NCBI GenBank assembly: GCA_030151245.1
Contig: JASLEF010000192.1
Span: 1-32,521 of the forward strand
Reading direction: 5' to 3'
Length of the DNA: 32,521 nt
Source of the DNA: Ignatzschineria sp.
GTDB lineage: Bacteria > Pseudomonadota > Gammaproteobacteria > Cardiobacteriales > Wohlfahrtiimonadaceae
Shown: piece after piece, positions 1 to 7,557 of the stretch
Layout of the letters: each line of letters begins with the position of its first letter
How positions within the stretch are numbered: position 1 is the first letter of the stretch
The notes under the pieces: model-generated
What the model was told of the DNA's origin: nothing
What the model saw: only the letters and a program-made list of their open reading frames with translations
Database searches by the model: none
Translations under genes and position numbers: made by a program

Positions 1-27
1 CTACTCCCTGACTCTCTTACTTAAATA

Positions 28-231
28 TTAAGCAGGCTTACAAACAGTTGTTTGAAGACCACGATCTGACTCTTTCGCTTCAAACTCAACTTTTTGACCT
101 TCCGCTAAAGTACGAAAGCCATCCCCTTGGATTGTAGAGAAATGTACGAATACATCTGCACCACCGTCATCAGGAGTGATAAAACCGAATCCTTTGGATT
201 CATTGAACCATTTTACAGTTCCAATACGCAT
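28..231 (-). CDS. Cold-shock domain protein (CspA family)
   Basis: This 67-residue single cold-shock domain protein binds single-stranded RNA and DNA, probably as an RNA chaperone. RNP1 is seen as KGFGFI (residues 13-18) and RNP2 as VFVHFS (27-32); the start MRIGTVKWFN is typical of the family. The start at 231 is preferred over an in-frame start at 270 because GAGG lies 7 bases upstream and the extra 13 residues are not part of the fold. It is divergent from folK; the 153-base gap must hold promoters for both. Which Csp paralogue it is, and whether it is cold-induced, cannot be told from sequence. Confidence 0.96.
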   Translation of the reverse strand: MRIGTVKWFNESKGFGFITPDDGGADVFVHFSTIQGDGFRTLAEGQKVEFEAKESDRGLQTTVCKPA

Positions 232-384
232 AAAAAACCTCAAAAATAAATCTATATGATTTAAAATCATATTTAAAAATAGAAACTGCCTACACTGTTA
301 CTTCTAGGTAGACAGCTTCTAACATTAAGCGGAAATCCCACTAAATGCAAGATATATATTTTAATTATTTCAAAAAGGTGTTCC

Positions 385-864
385 ATGCACATTGCATATC
401 TCTCTTTAGGTTCAAACCTTAATAATCCCCTCGAACAAGTAAAAATGGCTATTAAAGAGATTAAAAATACGCCAGATATTCAACTCTTAAAACAATCTTC
501 GCTCTATCAAACACCGCCTATAGGACCAGAACAACCTGATTTTATTAATGCGGTAATTAAAATTACCACCCTCCTTTCAGCAGAAGATCTACTAGCAAAA
601 ATGCAAAATATTGAAGCTTCCCACCACCGAGAAAGATTGATCCATTGGGGACCTCGGACTTTAGATATCGATCTACTCTTATTCGATGAAGAGAGCATTT
701 TGACAGATCGATTAACCATTCCTCACCCTTTTATGCACGAGAGGGCGTTCGTTTTAGTCCCTTTATTAGAGATCGAACCAAATCTTATAACCCCCCAACA
801 TGGGAACTTAAAAACTATTTTAATAACCTTAAATGATCGTAAAGAGATCAAAATCATTGAATAA
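385..864 (+). CDS. folK: 2-amino-4-hydroxy-6-hydroxymethyldihydropteridine pyrophosphokinase (HPPK)
   Basis: Transfers pyrophosphate from ATP to 6-hydroxymethyl-7,8-dihydropterin in cytoplasmic folate synthesis. The 159-residue length is that of a single-domain HPPK. Diagnostic segments are LSLGSNL near the N-terminus, the HPPK signature RTLDIDLLLF (91-100) with the two magnesium-binding aspartates D94 and D96, and HPFMHERAFVL after it. AAAGGTG lies 4 bases before the ATG. FolP and FolB are not next to it; it stands as a single gene before rdgB with a 268-base gap, so it is probably transcribed alone. Confidence 0.97.
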   Translation: MHIAYLSLGSNLNNPLEQVKMAIKEIKNTPDIQLLKQSSLYQTPPIGPEQPDFINAVIKITTLLSAEDLLAKMQNIEASHHRERLIHWGPRTLDIDLLLFDEESILTDRLTIPHPFMHERAFVLVPLLEIEPNLITPQHGNLKTILITLNDRKEIKIIE

Positions 865-887
865 TATTAACTATAAATCCTCATAAA

Positions 888-907
888 TAGAGAGGATAAC
901 CTCTCTA
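888..907. other. Perfect hairpin downstream of folK
   Basis: TAGAGAGG and CCTCTCTA form an 8-bp stem around an ATAA tetraloop, starting 24 bases after the folK stop. There is no clear T-run on either side, so it is a weak intrinsic terminator at best. It may instead protect the folK 3' end. I see nothing else definite in the 268-base gap up to rdgB. Confidence 0.45.
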
Positions 908-1132
908 AAATTAAACCTAGTGCTCTCATAAAATGTTCGCATAATCTGCAATATGAAAAAATCATTCAAGAAGAATAATCCTTTAAAGAGCACCTACCTC
1001 ATTTTAGAGATTAATATTTGAATCTATTTTCATAAAGATTGATGATTCATCTTTACTTAATATTTTATGATTCACTCATAGAGATGACGTTTCTCATCTC
1101 TACCATCTCCTTCACCACTTAAGGATTATTTT

Positions 1133-1726
1133 ATGAAAAAAATCGTTATCGCTAGTAATAATGCCGGAAAAATTGCAGAGTTTAAGGCTCTTTTTTCCCC
1201 TTTAGGCATCGAAACTCTCTCCTTAAAAGAAGCAGGGATCATCTCTGATCCTGAAGAAACAGGATTAACATTTATTGAAAACGCCCTAATTAAAGCACGT
1301 AATGCAGCCAAAATAAGTGGACTACCTGCTATTGCGGATGACTCTGGACTCGTTGTACCGAAGCTTGAAGGGGCTCCTGGAATTTACTCCGCAAGATATA
1401 GTCATGAAGGAACTGATGCTGCTAATAACAAAAAATTACTCTCAAAAATGGTAGATCTGCAAAATGAAGAACGCGCCGCTTACTTTAAAGCTGTTTTAGC
1501 CCTAGTTCGCCATGAAACAGATCCTGTTCCTCTCATCGCCGAGGGCGAAGTTCATGGTTTTATTACCAAAGAAATCTTAGGTTCTGGAGGATTTGGTTAC
1601 GATCCCCTTTTCTTTTTTCCTGACAAATCTCAAACTTTTGGCGAATTATCAAGTGATGAAAAAAACCAAATTTCTCATCGGGCAATGGCTTTAAAGAAGC
1701 TATCAACAAAATTAAACTTAATTTAA
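1133..1726 (+). CDS. rdgB: XTP/dITP diphosphatase (non-canonical purine NTP pyrophosphatase)
   Basis: Hydrolyses dITP, XTP and ITP to monophosphates, cleaning the nucleotide pool. The 197-residue protein has the Ham1/RdgB hallmarks: N-terminal IVIASNNAGK (substrate loop), the ETGLTFIENALIKAR helix, the catalytic-site ADDSGL (68-73), GAPGIYSARY, and GFGYDPLFF towards the C-terminus, followed by SHRAMAL. AAGGA lies 7 bases before the ATG. In E. coli the gene sits near hemW and yggS; no such neighbours are seen here. It appears monocistronic and is followed by the DnaA-box-rich gap. Confidence 0.96.
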   Translation: MKKIVIASNNAGKIAEFKALFSPLGIETLSLKEAGIISDPEETGLTFIENALIKARNAAKISGLPAIADDSGLVVPKLEGAPGIYSARYSHEGTDAANNKKLLSKMVDLQNEERAAYFKAVLALVRHETDPVPLIAEGEVHGFITKEILGSGGFGYDPLFFFPDKSQTFGELSSDEKNQISHRAMALKKLSTKLNLI

Positions 1727-1742
1727 TCAATTAGATAGCATC

Positions 1743-1926
1743 GTTATCCACAAAACATCCATTTTCTAGATAGAATAACTTATCCACAAAAATGTGGATA
1801 AGTAGTGGATAACTTCTATTTTTTTTATCGACAGACTCCTCCATATATTTGTGCATGGACTTTTCAACAGCTCAAAACTGGCTTAAGATAAGTTATTCAC
1901 TGATTTTTACCAAAAACTGTGGATAA
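1743..1926. repeat. Cluster of DnaA-box-like 9-mers in the rdgB-brnQ gap
   Basis: Four exact TTATCCACA sites lie at 1744-1752 (+), 1780-1788 (+), 1793-1801 (-) and 1918-1926 (-). One-mismatch sites are at 1804-1812 (AGTGGATAA) and a weaker TTATTCACT at 1893-1901. The 1780 and 1793 sites form an inverted pair 4 bases apart. TTATCCACA is the classical high-affinity DnaA box. The cluster plus T-rich DNA (1819-1826) resembles part of an origin or a DnaA-titrating locus, but no dnaA, dnaN, mnmG or rpmH neighbour is present, so an oriC assignment is not supported. Confidence 0.7.
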
Positions 1927-2018
1927 CTATAGCTGCTCATCATCATCTATTCTTTATAAAAGAGATGATATTAATAAAAGACCACAATAATTTATTCGTT
2001 TGATGGCAGTTTGGATCC

Positions 2019-2077
2019 GATCATTTATTCAATGATCAACAAAACTTAAAAAGTTATGAAATTTGGCTTTTAAGTTT
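2019..2077. promoter_or_regulatory. Two inverted repeats upstream of brnQ
   Basis: GATCATT/AATGATC (2019-2025 and 2031-2037, 5-base spacer) is followed by AAACTTAAAA/TTTTAAGTTT (2042-2051 and 2068-2077, 16-base spacer). Both are perfect and lie 65-123 bases before the brnQ start. They may be operators (for example for an Lrp-type regulator) or leader-RNA stems. The repeats are visible; the function is inference. Confidence 0.4.
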
Positions 2078-2141
2078 AATTTTCATTTTTATGTCAATTG
2101 TTAAAAATACGATTGAAACTCAAATTTAGTAGAGAATTTGT

Positions 2142-3473
2142 ATGTCAAAACGAACGTTATTTATAGGGTTTATGTTATTTGCCCTCTTTTTTGGTGCTGG
2201 TAACTTAATTTTCCCACCAACAGTAGGTCAATTAAGTGGTAGTAACTTTATTCCGGCAATCGTTGGTTTTATTGTCACCGGCGTTGGTTTACCTTTAGTT
2301 GGAATTATTGCCGGATCTTTTTCAGAAGAAGGTTTTCGATCAGAAGCAAAACGTATTCATCCTGCGTTTGCGATTATTTTTATGGTCACAATTTATCTTA
2401 CGATAGGACCTTTTTTCGCAATTCCTAGAACTGCAATGGTTTCCTATGAAATGGCTGTACTCCCATTTTTAGAGGGAGGTGTTGAGACCATGGCTTCTAA
2501 AATAGGATTTGCAGTAGTCTATTTTGCATTAGCTTTCTATCTGGCCTTAAATCCATCAAAACTCGTTGAAAGAGTTGGTAAAATCTTAACTCCAGCACTC
2601 TTAATCACAATCGTACTGTTAATCATCAGCGCTTTCTTCAAACTCAATACGCCTATTACAGAAATTAGCCCTCAATTTGCAAAAGATCCTTTCTTTGTAG
2701 GATTTTCAGAGGGTTATCAAACAATGGACACGATTGCGGCAGTAGCTTTTGCAATGATCGTATTGACAGCGGTTAAAGCAACAGGATTAACGTCTCAAAA
2801 AGATATTTTCAAACAAGCAGCCATCGCAGCGGTTATTGCAGGAATTGGCTTAGGGATTGTTTATATTTCATTAGCATGGATTGGAAATAACTATCCATTA
2901 AGTCCTGAAGAGGCTGCAGGCGGAAATATGGGGACCTCTATTTTAACGGGAGTTGCACGTTTAACTTATGGTGAGGGCGGTCGTATTTTATTAAGTCTGA
3001 TTGTCTCTCTTGCGTGTTTAACTACAGCAATTGGCTTAATTGTGGCTGTTAGTAGTTACTTCCATGAGCTTTATAATAAAATCTCTTATCCTATCTATGC
3101 CGTAATCTTTACTCTCATTAGCTTTATTTTAGCCAGTCAAGGCTTAAGCTCAATCATCATGGGGGCGGTACCAATCCTTTTAATCATCTATCCAATTACA
3201 ATCGTTTTAATCGTTTTAATCTTCATTGATCGATTATTAAAGGGAATGCCTAATCTCGCTTTCCAATTACCGATTTTAGTGACATTAGTGATCAGTGCTC
3301 TATCAGTCACTTTAGGTTATATCGGGGATTCAACTTTTAAAATTAAAGCCACAGAGCTTTTAGCATATCTTCCCTACCAAGAGAGTGATATGGGATGGAT
3401 GATTCCTGCGGTAGTGGCACTATTACTAGGAATTATTTTAGGAAAAGCCTTTAATACAAAACAAGGAATCTAA
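2142..3473 (+). CDS. brnQ: Branched-chain amino acid:cation symporter (LIVCS family)
   Basis: Imports leucine, isoleucine and valine with Na+ or H+ across the inner membrane. The 443-residue protein is hydrophobic throughout, consistent with about 12 membrane segments. It begins with the family-typical LFALFFGAGNLIFPPTVGQLSG segment (roughly residues 12-33), followed by GIIAGSF and the GPFFAIPRTAMVSYEM segment near residue 90. Its length matches E. coli BrnQ (439). The ribosome site is weak (AGAG, 8 bases before the ATG). It is monocistronic, bounded by an intergenic region upstream and a strong terminator directly downstream. Confidence 0.95.
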   Translation: MSKRTLFIGFMLFALFFGAGNLIFPPTVGQLSGSNFIPAIVGFIVTGVGLPLVGIIAGSFSEEGFRSEAKRIHPAFAIIFMVTIYLTIGPFFAIPRTAMVSYEMAVLPFLEGGVETMASKIGFAVVYFALAFYLALNPSKLVERVGKILTPALLITIVLLIISAFFKLNTPITEISPQFAKDPFFVGFSEGYQTMDTIAAVAFAMIVLTAVKATGLTSQKDIFKQAAIAAVIAGIGLGIVYISLAWIGNNYPLSPEEAAGGNMGTSILTGVARLTYGEGGRILLSLIVSLACLTTAIGLIVAVSSYFHELYNKISYPIYAVIFTLISFILASQGLSSIIMGAVPILLIIYPITIVLIVLIFIDRLLKGMPNLAFQLPILVTLVISALSVTLGYIGDSTFKIKATELLAYLPYQESDMGWMIPAVVALLLGIILGKAFNTKQGI

Positions 3474-3499
3474 TCCTTAATAATCCGTCAACCATAGAT

Positions 3500-3526
3500 A
3501 AAAAGCCGCTTATAGCGGCTTTTTTA
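3500..3526 (+). terminator. Rho-independent terminator of brnQ
   Basis: AAAAGCCGCT pairs with AGCGGCTTTT around a TAT loop, ending in a run of Ts, 27 bases after the brnQ stop. A-rich 5' and T-rich 3' flanks suggest some bidirectional activity. Confidence 0.92.
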
Positions 3527-3841
3527 TGAATATATTTATCAATTTTAAATGCTTTTTAAAACCACTATCTGATGGCTTAGGATAATTATCCGCAAAAAAA
3601 CGGTAGAAATCTGTGGATAACTTCGTGATAAAAAAGTCATCATTTTATCCAAATCTTCATCCCAAGATTTATATCAAGAGATATTCACATAAAAAAGTCA
3701 GCCAAAAGCTTGATTAATCCACGATAAAAAGGATAAATTGTGGATAACTCTGTTAACTCATCATCGTTTTATATTCTTAAAGAGATAAGATATAAAAAAT
3801 AGAGACAAGAAGTTTAATCCTTATATCAACAAGAGGTTTGT
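3527..3841. repeat. Gene-free gap with DnaA-box-like sites
   Basis: This 315-base gap holds two exact TGTGGATAA sites (3612-3620, 3739-3747) and a near match TTATCCGCA (3586-3594). The site at 3739 is one of four in the window extended to TGTGGATAACTCTG. The promoter of the following binding-protein gene must lie here, but I cannot place it with confidence. No ORF with a credible ribosome site is seen. Confidence 0.55.
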
Positions 3842-4612
3842 ATGTTAAAAAAATTACTTATTGGAAGTTCGTTACTTCTCGCATCCCAAGTTATGGCTCA
3901 AGATGTGATTAAAATCGGCATCGAAGGGTCATATCCTCCTTTTAGTTACATTTCAGAAACTCAAACGATAGAAGGATTTGAGCCAGACTTAGCAAAACTA
4001 TTTTGCGAAAAAATGGAACAAAAATGCGAAATCGTTCAAGTCGATTTTGATGCTTTAATCCCATCTTTGAATACCAAGCGTATTGATGCAATTTTAGCTT
4101 CCATGTCCATTACTGACACCCGTAAAAAAGCGATCAATTTCAGTAATAAGTACTATCAAACTCCAGCACGTTTCGTTATTCCAACAGGAAAAACGATTGA
4201 GATTACCGACGAAGGTTTAAAAGGAAAACGTATCGGTGTTCAAAGTGGAACCATTCATGAAATCTACATGAATGACAAGTACAAACGTACAGCTGATGTG
4301 AGAAGTTATCGTAGTCTTGATGAAGCAATGATGGATCTTGAGACAGGTCGAATTGACCTCGTTTTTGCGGATGTTGTCCCGCTTGATATCGGCTATCTCC
4401 AAAAAGATTATGCAGACAAAATTGAATTTATTGGACCAGCATTCTTCGAAGAAGAGTGGTTAGGTGAAGGGGTTGGAGTCGGTATTCGTAAAGCCGATAA
4501 TGAACTATTAGATCGCTTCAATGCAGCGATTAAGGCATCTCGTGAAGATGGTTCATACAAAGAAGTGGAAGCAAAATATTTCTCATACGATGTTTATGGG
4601 GAAGATAAATAA
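3842..4612 (+). CDS. Periplasmic amino-acid ABC transporter substrate-binding protein (SBP family 3, basic amino acid type)
   Basis: A 256-residue periplasmic binding protein, probably for arginine, lysine or another polar amino acid. A Sec signal peptide is evident (MLKK, hydrophobic 5-17, cleavage near VMA/QD at 19-20). The mature part starts IKIGIEGSYPPFSYI and continues GFEPDLAKLFCEKM, the family 3 pattern, and has the domain-crossover segments LIPSLNTKRIDAILASMSIT and GRIDLVFADVVPL. AAGAGG lies 5 bases before the ATG. No ABC permease or ATPase gene adjoins it, so it must work with a transporter encoded elsewhere. The exact ligand cannot be read from sequence. Confidence 0.9.
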   Translation: MLKKLLIGSSLLLASQVMAQDVIKIGIEGSYPPFSYISETQTIEGFEPDLAKLFCEKMEQKCEIVQVDFDALIPSLNTKRIDAILASMSITDTRKKAINFSNKYYQTPARFVIPTGKTIEITDEGLKGKRIGVQSGTIHEIYMNDKYKRTADVRSYRSLDEAMMDLETGRIDLVFADVVPLDIGYLQKDYADKIEFIGPAFFEEEWLGEGVGVGIRKADNELLDRFNAAIKASREDGSYKEVEAKYFSYDVYGEDK

Positions 4613-4712
4613 GTTCCTATCACATAATTTTGATTTTTTGCTAAAAAAAGATGCAGTCATGAGCAGGAGAAAATAAAAATATCAGTGGGAATTGATAAAG
4701 TCTGAGGTTTTC

Positions 4713-4772
4713 ATGACGCTAATTTGGCGAGTCTTAAGAAGTGATTTTGAATTAAAAAGAAAAGAGAGATAG
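4713..4772 (+). CDS. Possible leader peptide upstream of aroA
   Basis: A 19-codon ORF, MTLIWRVLRSDFELKRKER, has GAGG 5 bases before its ATG, and its TAG stop (4770-4772) is the first three bases of a terminator hairpin. This geometry is that of a transcription attenuator leader. The next gene is aroA, 224 bases further on. It contains one Trp and one Phe codon, far from the clustered codons expected of an amino-acid-sensing leader. It could be chance sequence ahead of the binding-protein terminator. Confidence 0.35.
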   Translation: MTLIWRVLRSDFELKRKER

Positions 4773-4801
4773 ATCTTATGACCGATAAGATCTATTTTTT
4801 T
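4770..4801 (+). terminator. Intrinsic terminator between the binding-protein gene and aroA
   Basis: TAGATCTTAT and ATAAGATCTA form a perfect 10-bp stem with a 5-base loop, followed by seven Ts. It lies 157 bases after the binding-protein stop. It may end that transcript, or attenuate aroA transcription if a promoter lies before 4713. An exact TGTGGATAA (4825-4833) and a near match (4800-4808) lie immediately downstream. Confidence 0.88.
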
Positions 4802-4996
4802 ATCCACTGATTTTCTTAAAAAACTGTGGATAACTAATGTATAGAACTTGTACACTCAATAGAGACGATTGGTGAATAGGTGCTTTGAGAAGAGTTATGA
4901 TAAGATCTTGAAGGATTAGAGTGAATCATGACAGGTCTCATGGTGATTTCTGAAAATCATTACATTTAGGCTCTTTTGAGGATGATGGTCAGCGAT

Positions 4997-6283
4997 ATGG
5001 AAAAATTATTTTTATCAAAAATAACGAAAGCGGAAGGGGAAGTGATAATCCCTGGTTCTAAAAGCATTTCAAATCGTATTTTACTACTTGCGGCACTGAC
5101 GGAAGGAGAAACAGTTGTCCACAATCTTCTTAAAAGTGATGATACTGATCGAATGCTTGAAGCTCTAGCTCTATTGGGGATAGAGGTCACTCTGCTTAAT
5201 GAGGTGACGAGAAGTTTTTGTGTGAAAGGTCAGGGCAACGGCTTCCCGAACAAGAGAGCAAATCTTTTTTTAGGCAATGCGGGAACGGCTTTTCGCTCTT
5301 TAACTGCTGCTGTCGCGATTAATCAGGGAGAGTATGAACTTTCGGGAATTCCTCGAATGCATGAGCGTCCTATTAAAGATCTCGTGGATGCTTTAAGCGC
5401 ATTAGGCTTTAAGATCGAGTATCTGGGGAATGAAGGATATCCGCCTCTCAAAATTACTCCAGGAGCCTTAGTGACAGATCATGTTTCGATTAAAGGAGAT
5501 GTCTCTAGTCAATATTTAACGGCGCTTTTAATGACATTACCGTTATTAAAACAGCAGGTTATCATTGAGATTGAAGGAGAATTAATTTCTAAACCTTATA
5601 TCGAAATCACTTTAATTTTATTAAAAACATTTGGTGTCGAGATTCGGCATGAAGATTACCAACGCTTTTACATCCCGGATGACGCAACGTTTAAAACGCC
5701 TGGAGAATTTTATGTTGAAAGTGATGCATCGAGTGCATCTTACTATTTAGCATTAGGAATGTTTGGCGGTCCCTTAACGGTCAAGGGAGTGGGAACTCAT
5801 TCTATTCAAGGAGATATTCAATTTATTGATGCGCTGGAAATGATGGGGGCGGACATTACTTGGAAAGAGAATGAAGTGATTGTGGCTGCACCGCAAGATG
5901 GCATTATTAAAGGTATTGATCTTGATTGTAATCATATTCCTGATGCGGCAATGACTTTAGCTACCTTAGCTGTGTTTGCAGATCAAAAAACAACCTTAAG
6001 GAATATAGGGAGTTGGCGCGTGAAAGAGACTGATCGATTACATGCAATGGCGACTGAGCTATCGAAACTAGGCGTAAAGGTTGAAGAATCTGAAGATTCA
6101 TTGGTGATATATCCACAAGCGACCTTAAATACGAATATAGAGATTGAAACTTATGATGATCACCGAATGGCAATGGCTTTCTCATTATTAGCGATGAAGG
6201 AATCTTTAACGATTTTAGATCCTCAGTGTGTCGATAAAACCTTTCCTACTTATTTTGAGTTATTTCAAAAAGTGACTCTCTAA
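4997..6283 (+). CDS. aroA: 3-phosphoshikimate 1-carboxyvinyltransferase (EPSP synthase)
   Basis: Condenses shikimate-3-phosphate with PEP, the sixth shikimate step, in the cytoplasm. With the start at 4997 (MEKLFL) it has 428 residues and aligns with E. coli AroA (427). An in-frame TTG at 4976 and ATGs at 4982/4985 are possible but leave a poor ribosome-site distance. Seen motifs: PGSKSISNRILLLAAL, LFLGNAGTAFRSLTAA, PRMHERPIKDLVDAL, SSQYLTALLM, DHRMAMAFSLLAM. In the PEP/glyphosate loop the usual GTAMRP reads GTAFRS, placing Ser at residue 101, where the family usually has Pro. It is followed 26 bases later by a pseudopilin gene and then truC, probably one transcript. Confidence 0.97.
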   Translation: MEKLFLSKITKAEGEVIIPGSKSISNRILLLAALTEGETVVHNLLKSDDTDRMLEALALLGIEVTLLNEVTRSFCVKGQGNGFPNKRANLFLGNAGTAFRSLTAAVAINQGEYELSGIPRMHERPIKDLVDALSALGFKIEYLGNEGYPPLKITPGALVTDHVSIKGDVSSQYLTALLMTLPLLKQQVIIEIEGELISKPYIEITLILLKTFGVEIRHEDYQRFYIPDDATFKTPGEFYVESDASSASYYLALGMFGGPLTVKGVGTHSIQGDIQFIDALEMMGADITWKENEVIVAAPQDGIIKGIDLDCNHIPDAAMTLATLAVFADQKTTLRNIGSWRVKETDRLHAMATELSKLGVKVEESEDSLVIYPQATLNTNIEIETYDDHRMAMAFSLLAMKESLTILDPQCVDKTFPTYFELFQKVTL

Positions 6284-6309
6284 AATTGACATAGGATAAA
6301 TCATCGCAA

Positions 6310-6744
6310 ATGTTTAATAGCTCCTTCAAAACACTTTATAGACAAGGGTTTTCATTAGTTGAACTTATGATACTCTCTGTGATTATTGCGATTTTAATAG
6401 TGATGTTTTCCCAAAATGTTCTGGGAATTAATGACGAGTCAAAGATCACTAAAGCGCATCAAAATTTACGATCTATTGAAGGTGCATTAAGTATTTATCG
6501 AGATGATTTATTACGATATCCGTCAAATGAAGAGGGATTACGAGCTTTAGTTGAATCCTCAAATCATGATCCCCGTTGGAAGGGGCCTTATATTCAAGCG
6601 GATATTTTAGTGGATCCTTGGGGCATCCCCTATTATTACGAGTTAACAGACCATCAATATCTGATTATTACATTAGGCCAAGATCGTAAAATAGGAGGAA
6701 GGAAACTCAATCAAGATATTGTCTATCAAAAACAATTACCATAA
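6310..6744 (+). CDS. GspG-type type II secretion pseudopilin, orphan
   Basis: A 144-residue prepilin-like protein. The type III signal sequence is clear: G13/F14-SLVEL with Glu at mature position +5 (E18), followed by a hydrophobic helix to about residue 36. The C-terminal T2SSG domain shows YPSNEEGLRALV, WKGPYI, DPWGIPYYY and a LGQDRKIGG segment matching the calcium-site region of GspG. None of the other secretion genes (gspC-F, H-O) is near; it sits between aroA and truC. AGGA lies about 14 bases before the ATG, longer than usual, so translation may depend on coupling to aroA. It probably assembles with machinery encoded elsewhere, or serves a minimal secretion or pilus system. Confidence 0.85.
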   Translation: MFNSSFKTLYRQGFSLVELMILSVIIAILIVMFSQNVLGINDESKITKAHQNLRSIEGALSIYRDDLLRYPSNEEGLRALVESSNHDPRWKGPYIQADILVDPWGIPYYYELTDHQYLIITLGQDRKIGGRKLNQDIVYQKQLP

Positions 6745-6765
6745 CGCAATAACAGGAAATAATGC

Positions 6766-7554
6766 ATGAATGATCAGGGGATATCTGATGCGGAATTTGA
6801 TCTTGAGTCTATTTCAACGAAGCGTGCTAAAACATTAGAAATACTCTATCAAGATGAGGAGATTATCGCGATAAATAAGCCAAGCGGCTGGTTTGTGCAC
6901 CGTTCTTTATTAGACCCTAAAGTCACGGATATTGTCTTACAACATTTAAGAGATCAAGTAGGCCGTTATCTCTATCCTGTTCATCGTCTTGATCGCCCCA
7001 CTTCAGGCGTGCTACTTTTTGCATTTACCGCTGAAAGTGCTAGGAGTCTATCTGAGCAATTGATGAGTAATAGCGTTGATAAAGAGTATCTAGCGATTGT
7101 CAGGGGTTATCTGTTAGGTCAAGGGACGATCGATCATCCTCTCTCTGTCATTCGCGATAAAATTGCAGATCGTGATAAAGGAGAGAAAGAGGATCAAGAA
7201 TCGTTGACTTTTTATCAAGGATTACAGCAAGTAGAGCTAAACTTATCCACAGGGAAATACCCAACGTCTCGTTACTCTTTAGCTTTATTAAAACCTGAAA
7301 CGGGACGTAAGCATCAACTTCGCCGGCATATGAATCATATTTCTCATCCCATTATTGGGGATACAACCTATGGGGACTTACGGCATAATAGGCTCTTTCT
7401 GGAGGAGTTTGGGGTTCAGCGGTTATTGCTTCATGCTTTCAAAATAACGGTGCTTCACCCTACAACAAAAAAGGAGCTAACAATAGCAGCTCCTTTGGAT
7501 GAGTTGTGGATAACTCTGTTAATAGCCCTGGGATGGTCTATGAGTGATGACTGA
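6766..7554 (+). CDS. truC: tRNA pseudouridine(65) synthase
   Basis: Isomerises U65 of certain tRNAs. The 262-residue protein matches E. coli TruC closely from LEILYQDEEIIAINKPSGWFVHRS onward; the catalytic-motif HRLDRPTSG lies at residues 73-81 with D76 as nucleophile. Further TruC-like segments are KIADRDKG, TGKYPTSRYSL, PETGRKHQLRRHMNHISHPIIGD and GDLRHNR. It carries about 22 extra N-terminal residues over E. coli TruC; AGGA 8 bases before the ATG supports the long start. Two exact TTATCCACA-type sites lie inside the coding sequence (7243-7251, 7505-7513). It converges with the Sel1-repeat gene, the two stops only 3 bases apart. Confidence 0.95.
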   Translation: MNDQGISDAEFDLESISTKRAKTLEILYQDEEIIAINKPSGWFVHRSLLDPKVTDIVLQHLRDQVGRYLYPVHRLDRPTSGVLLFAFTAESARSLSEQLMSNSVDKEYLAIVRGYLLGQGTIDHPLSVIRDKIADRDKGEKEDQESLTFYQGLQQVELNLSTGKYPTSRYSLALLKPETGRKHQLRRHMNHISHPIIGDTTYGDLRHNRLFLEEFGVQRLLLHAFKITVLHPTTKKELTIAAPLDELWITLLIALGWSMSDD

Positions 7555-7557
7555 AGG

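Noticed and set aside
1743..1926. Chromosomal origin oriC
   Set aside because: DnaA boxes are present, but no origin-linked genes and no clear unwinding element; reported as a DnaA-box cluster instead.
1969..2007. Short ORF MILIKDHNNLFV upstream of brnQ, considered as a branched-chain leader peptide
   Set aside because: AGAG directly abuts the ATG, leaving no room for initiation, and no terminator with a T-run lies between it and brnQ.
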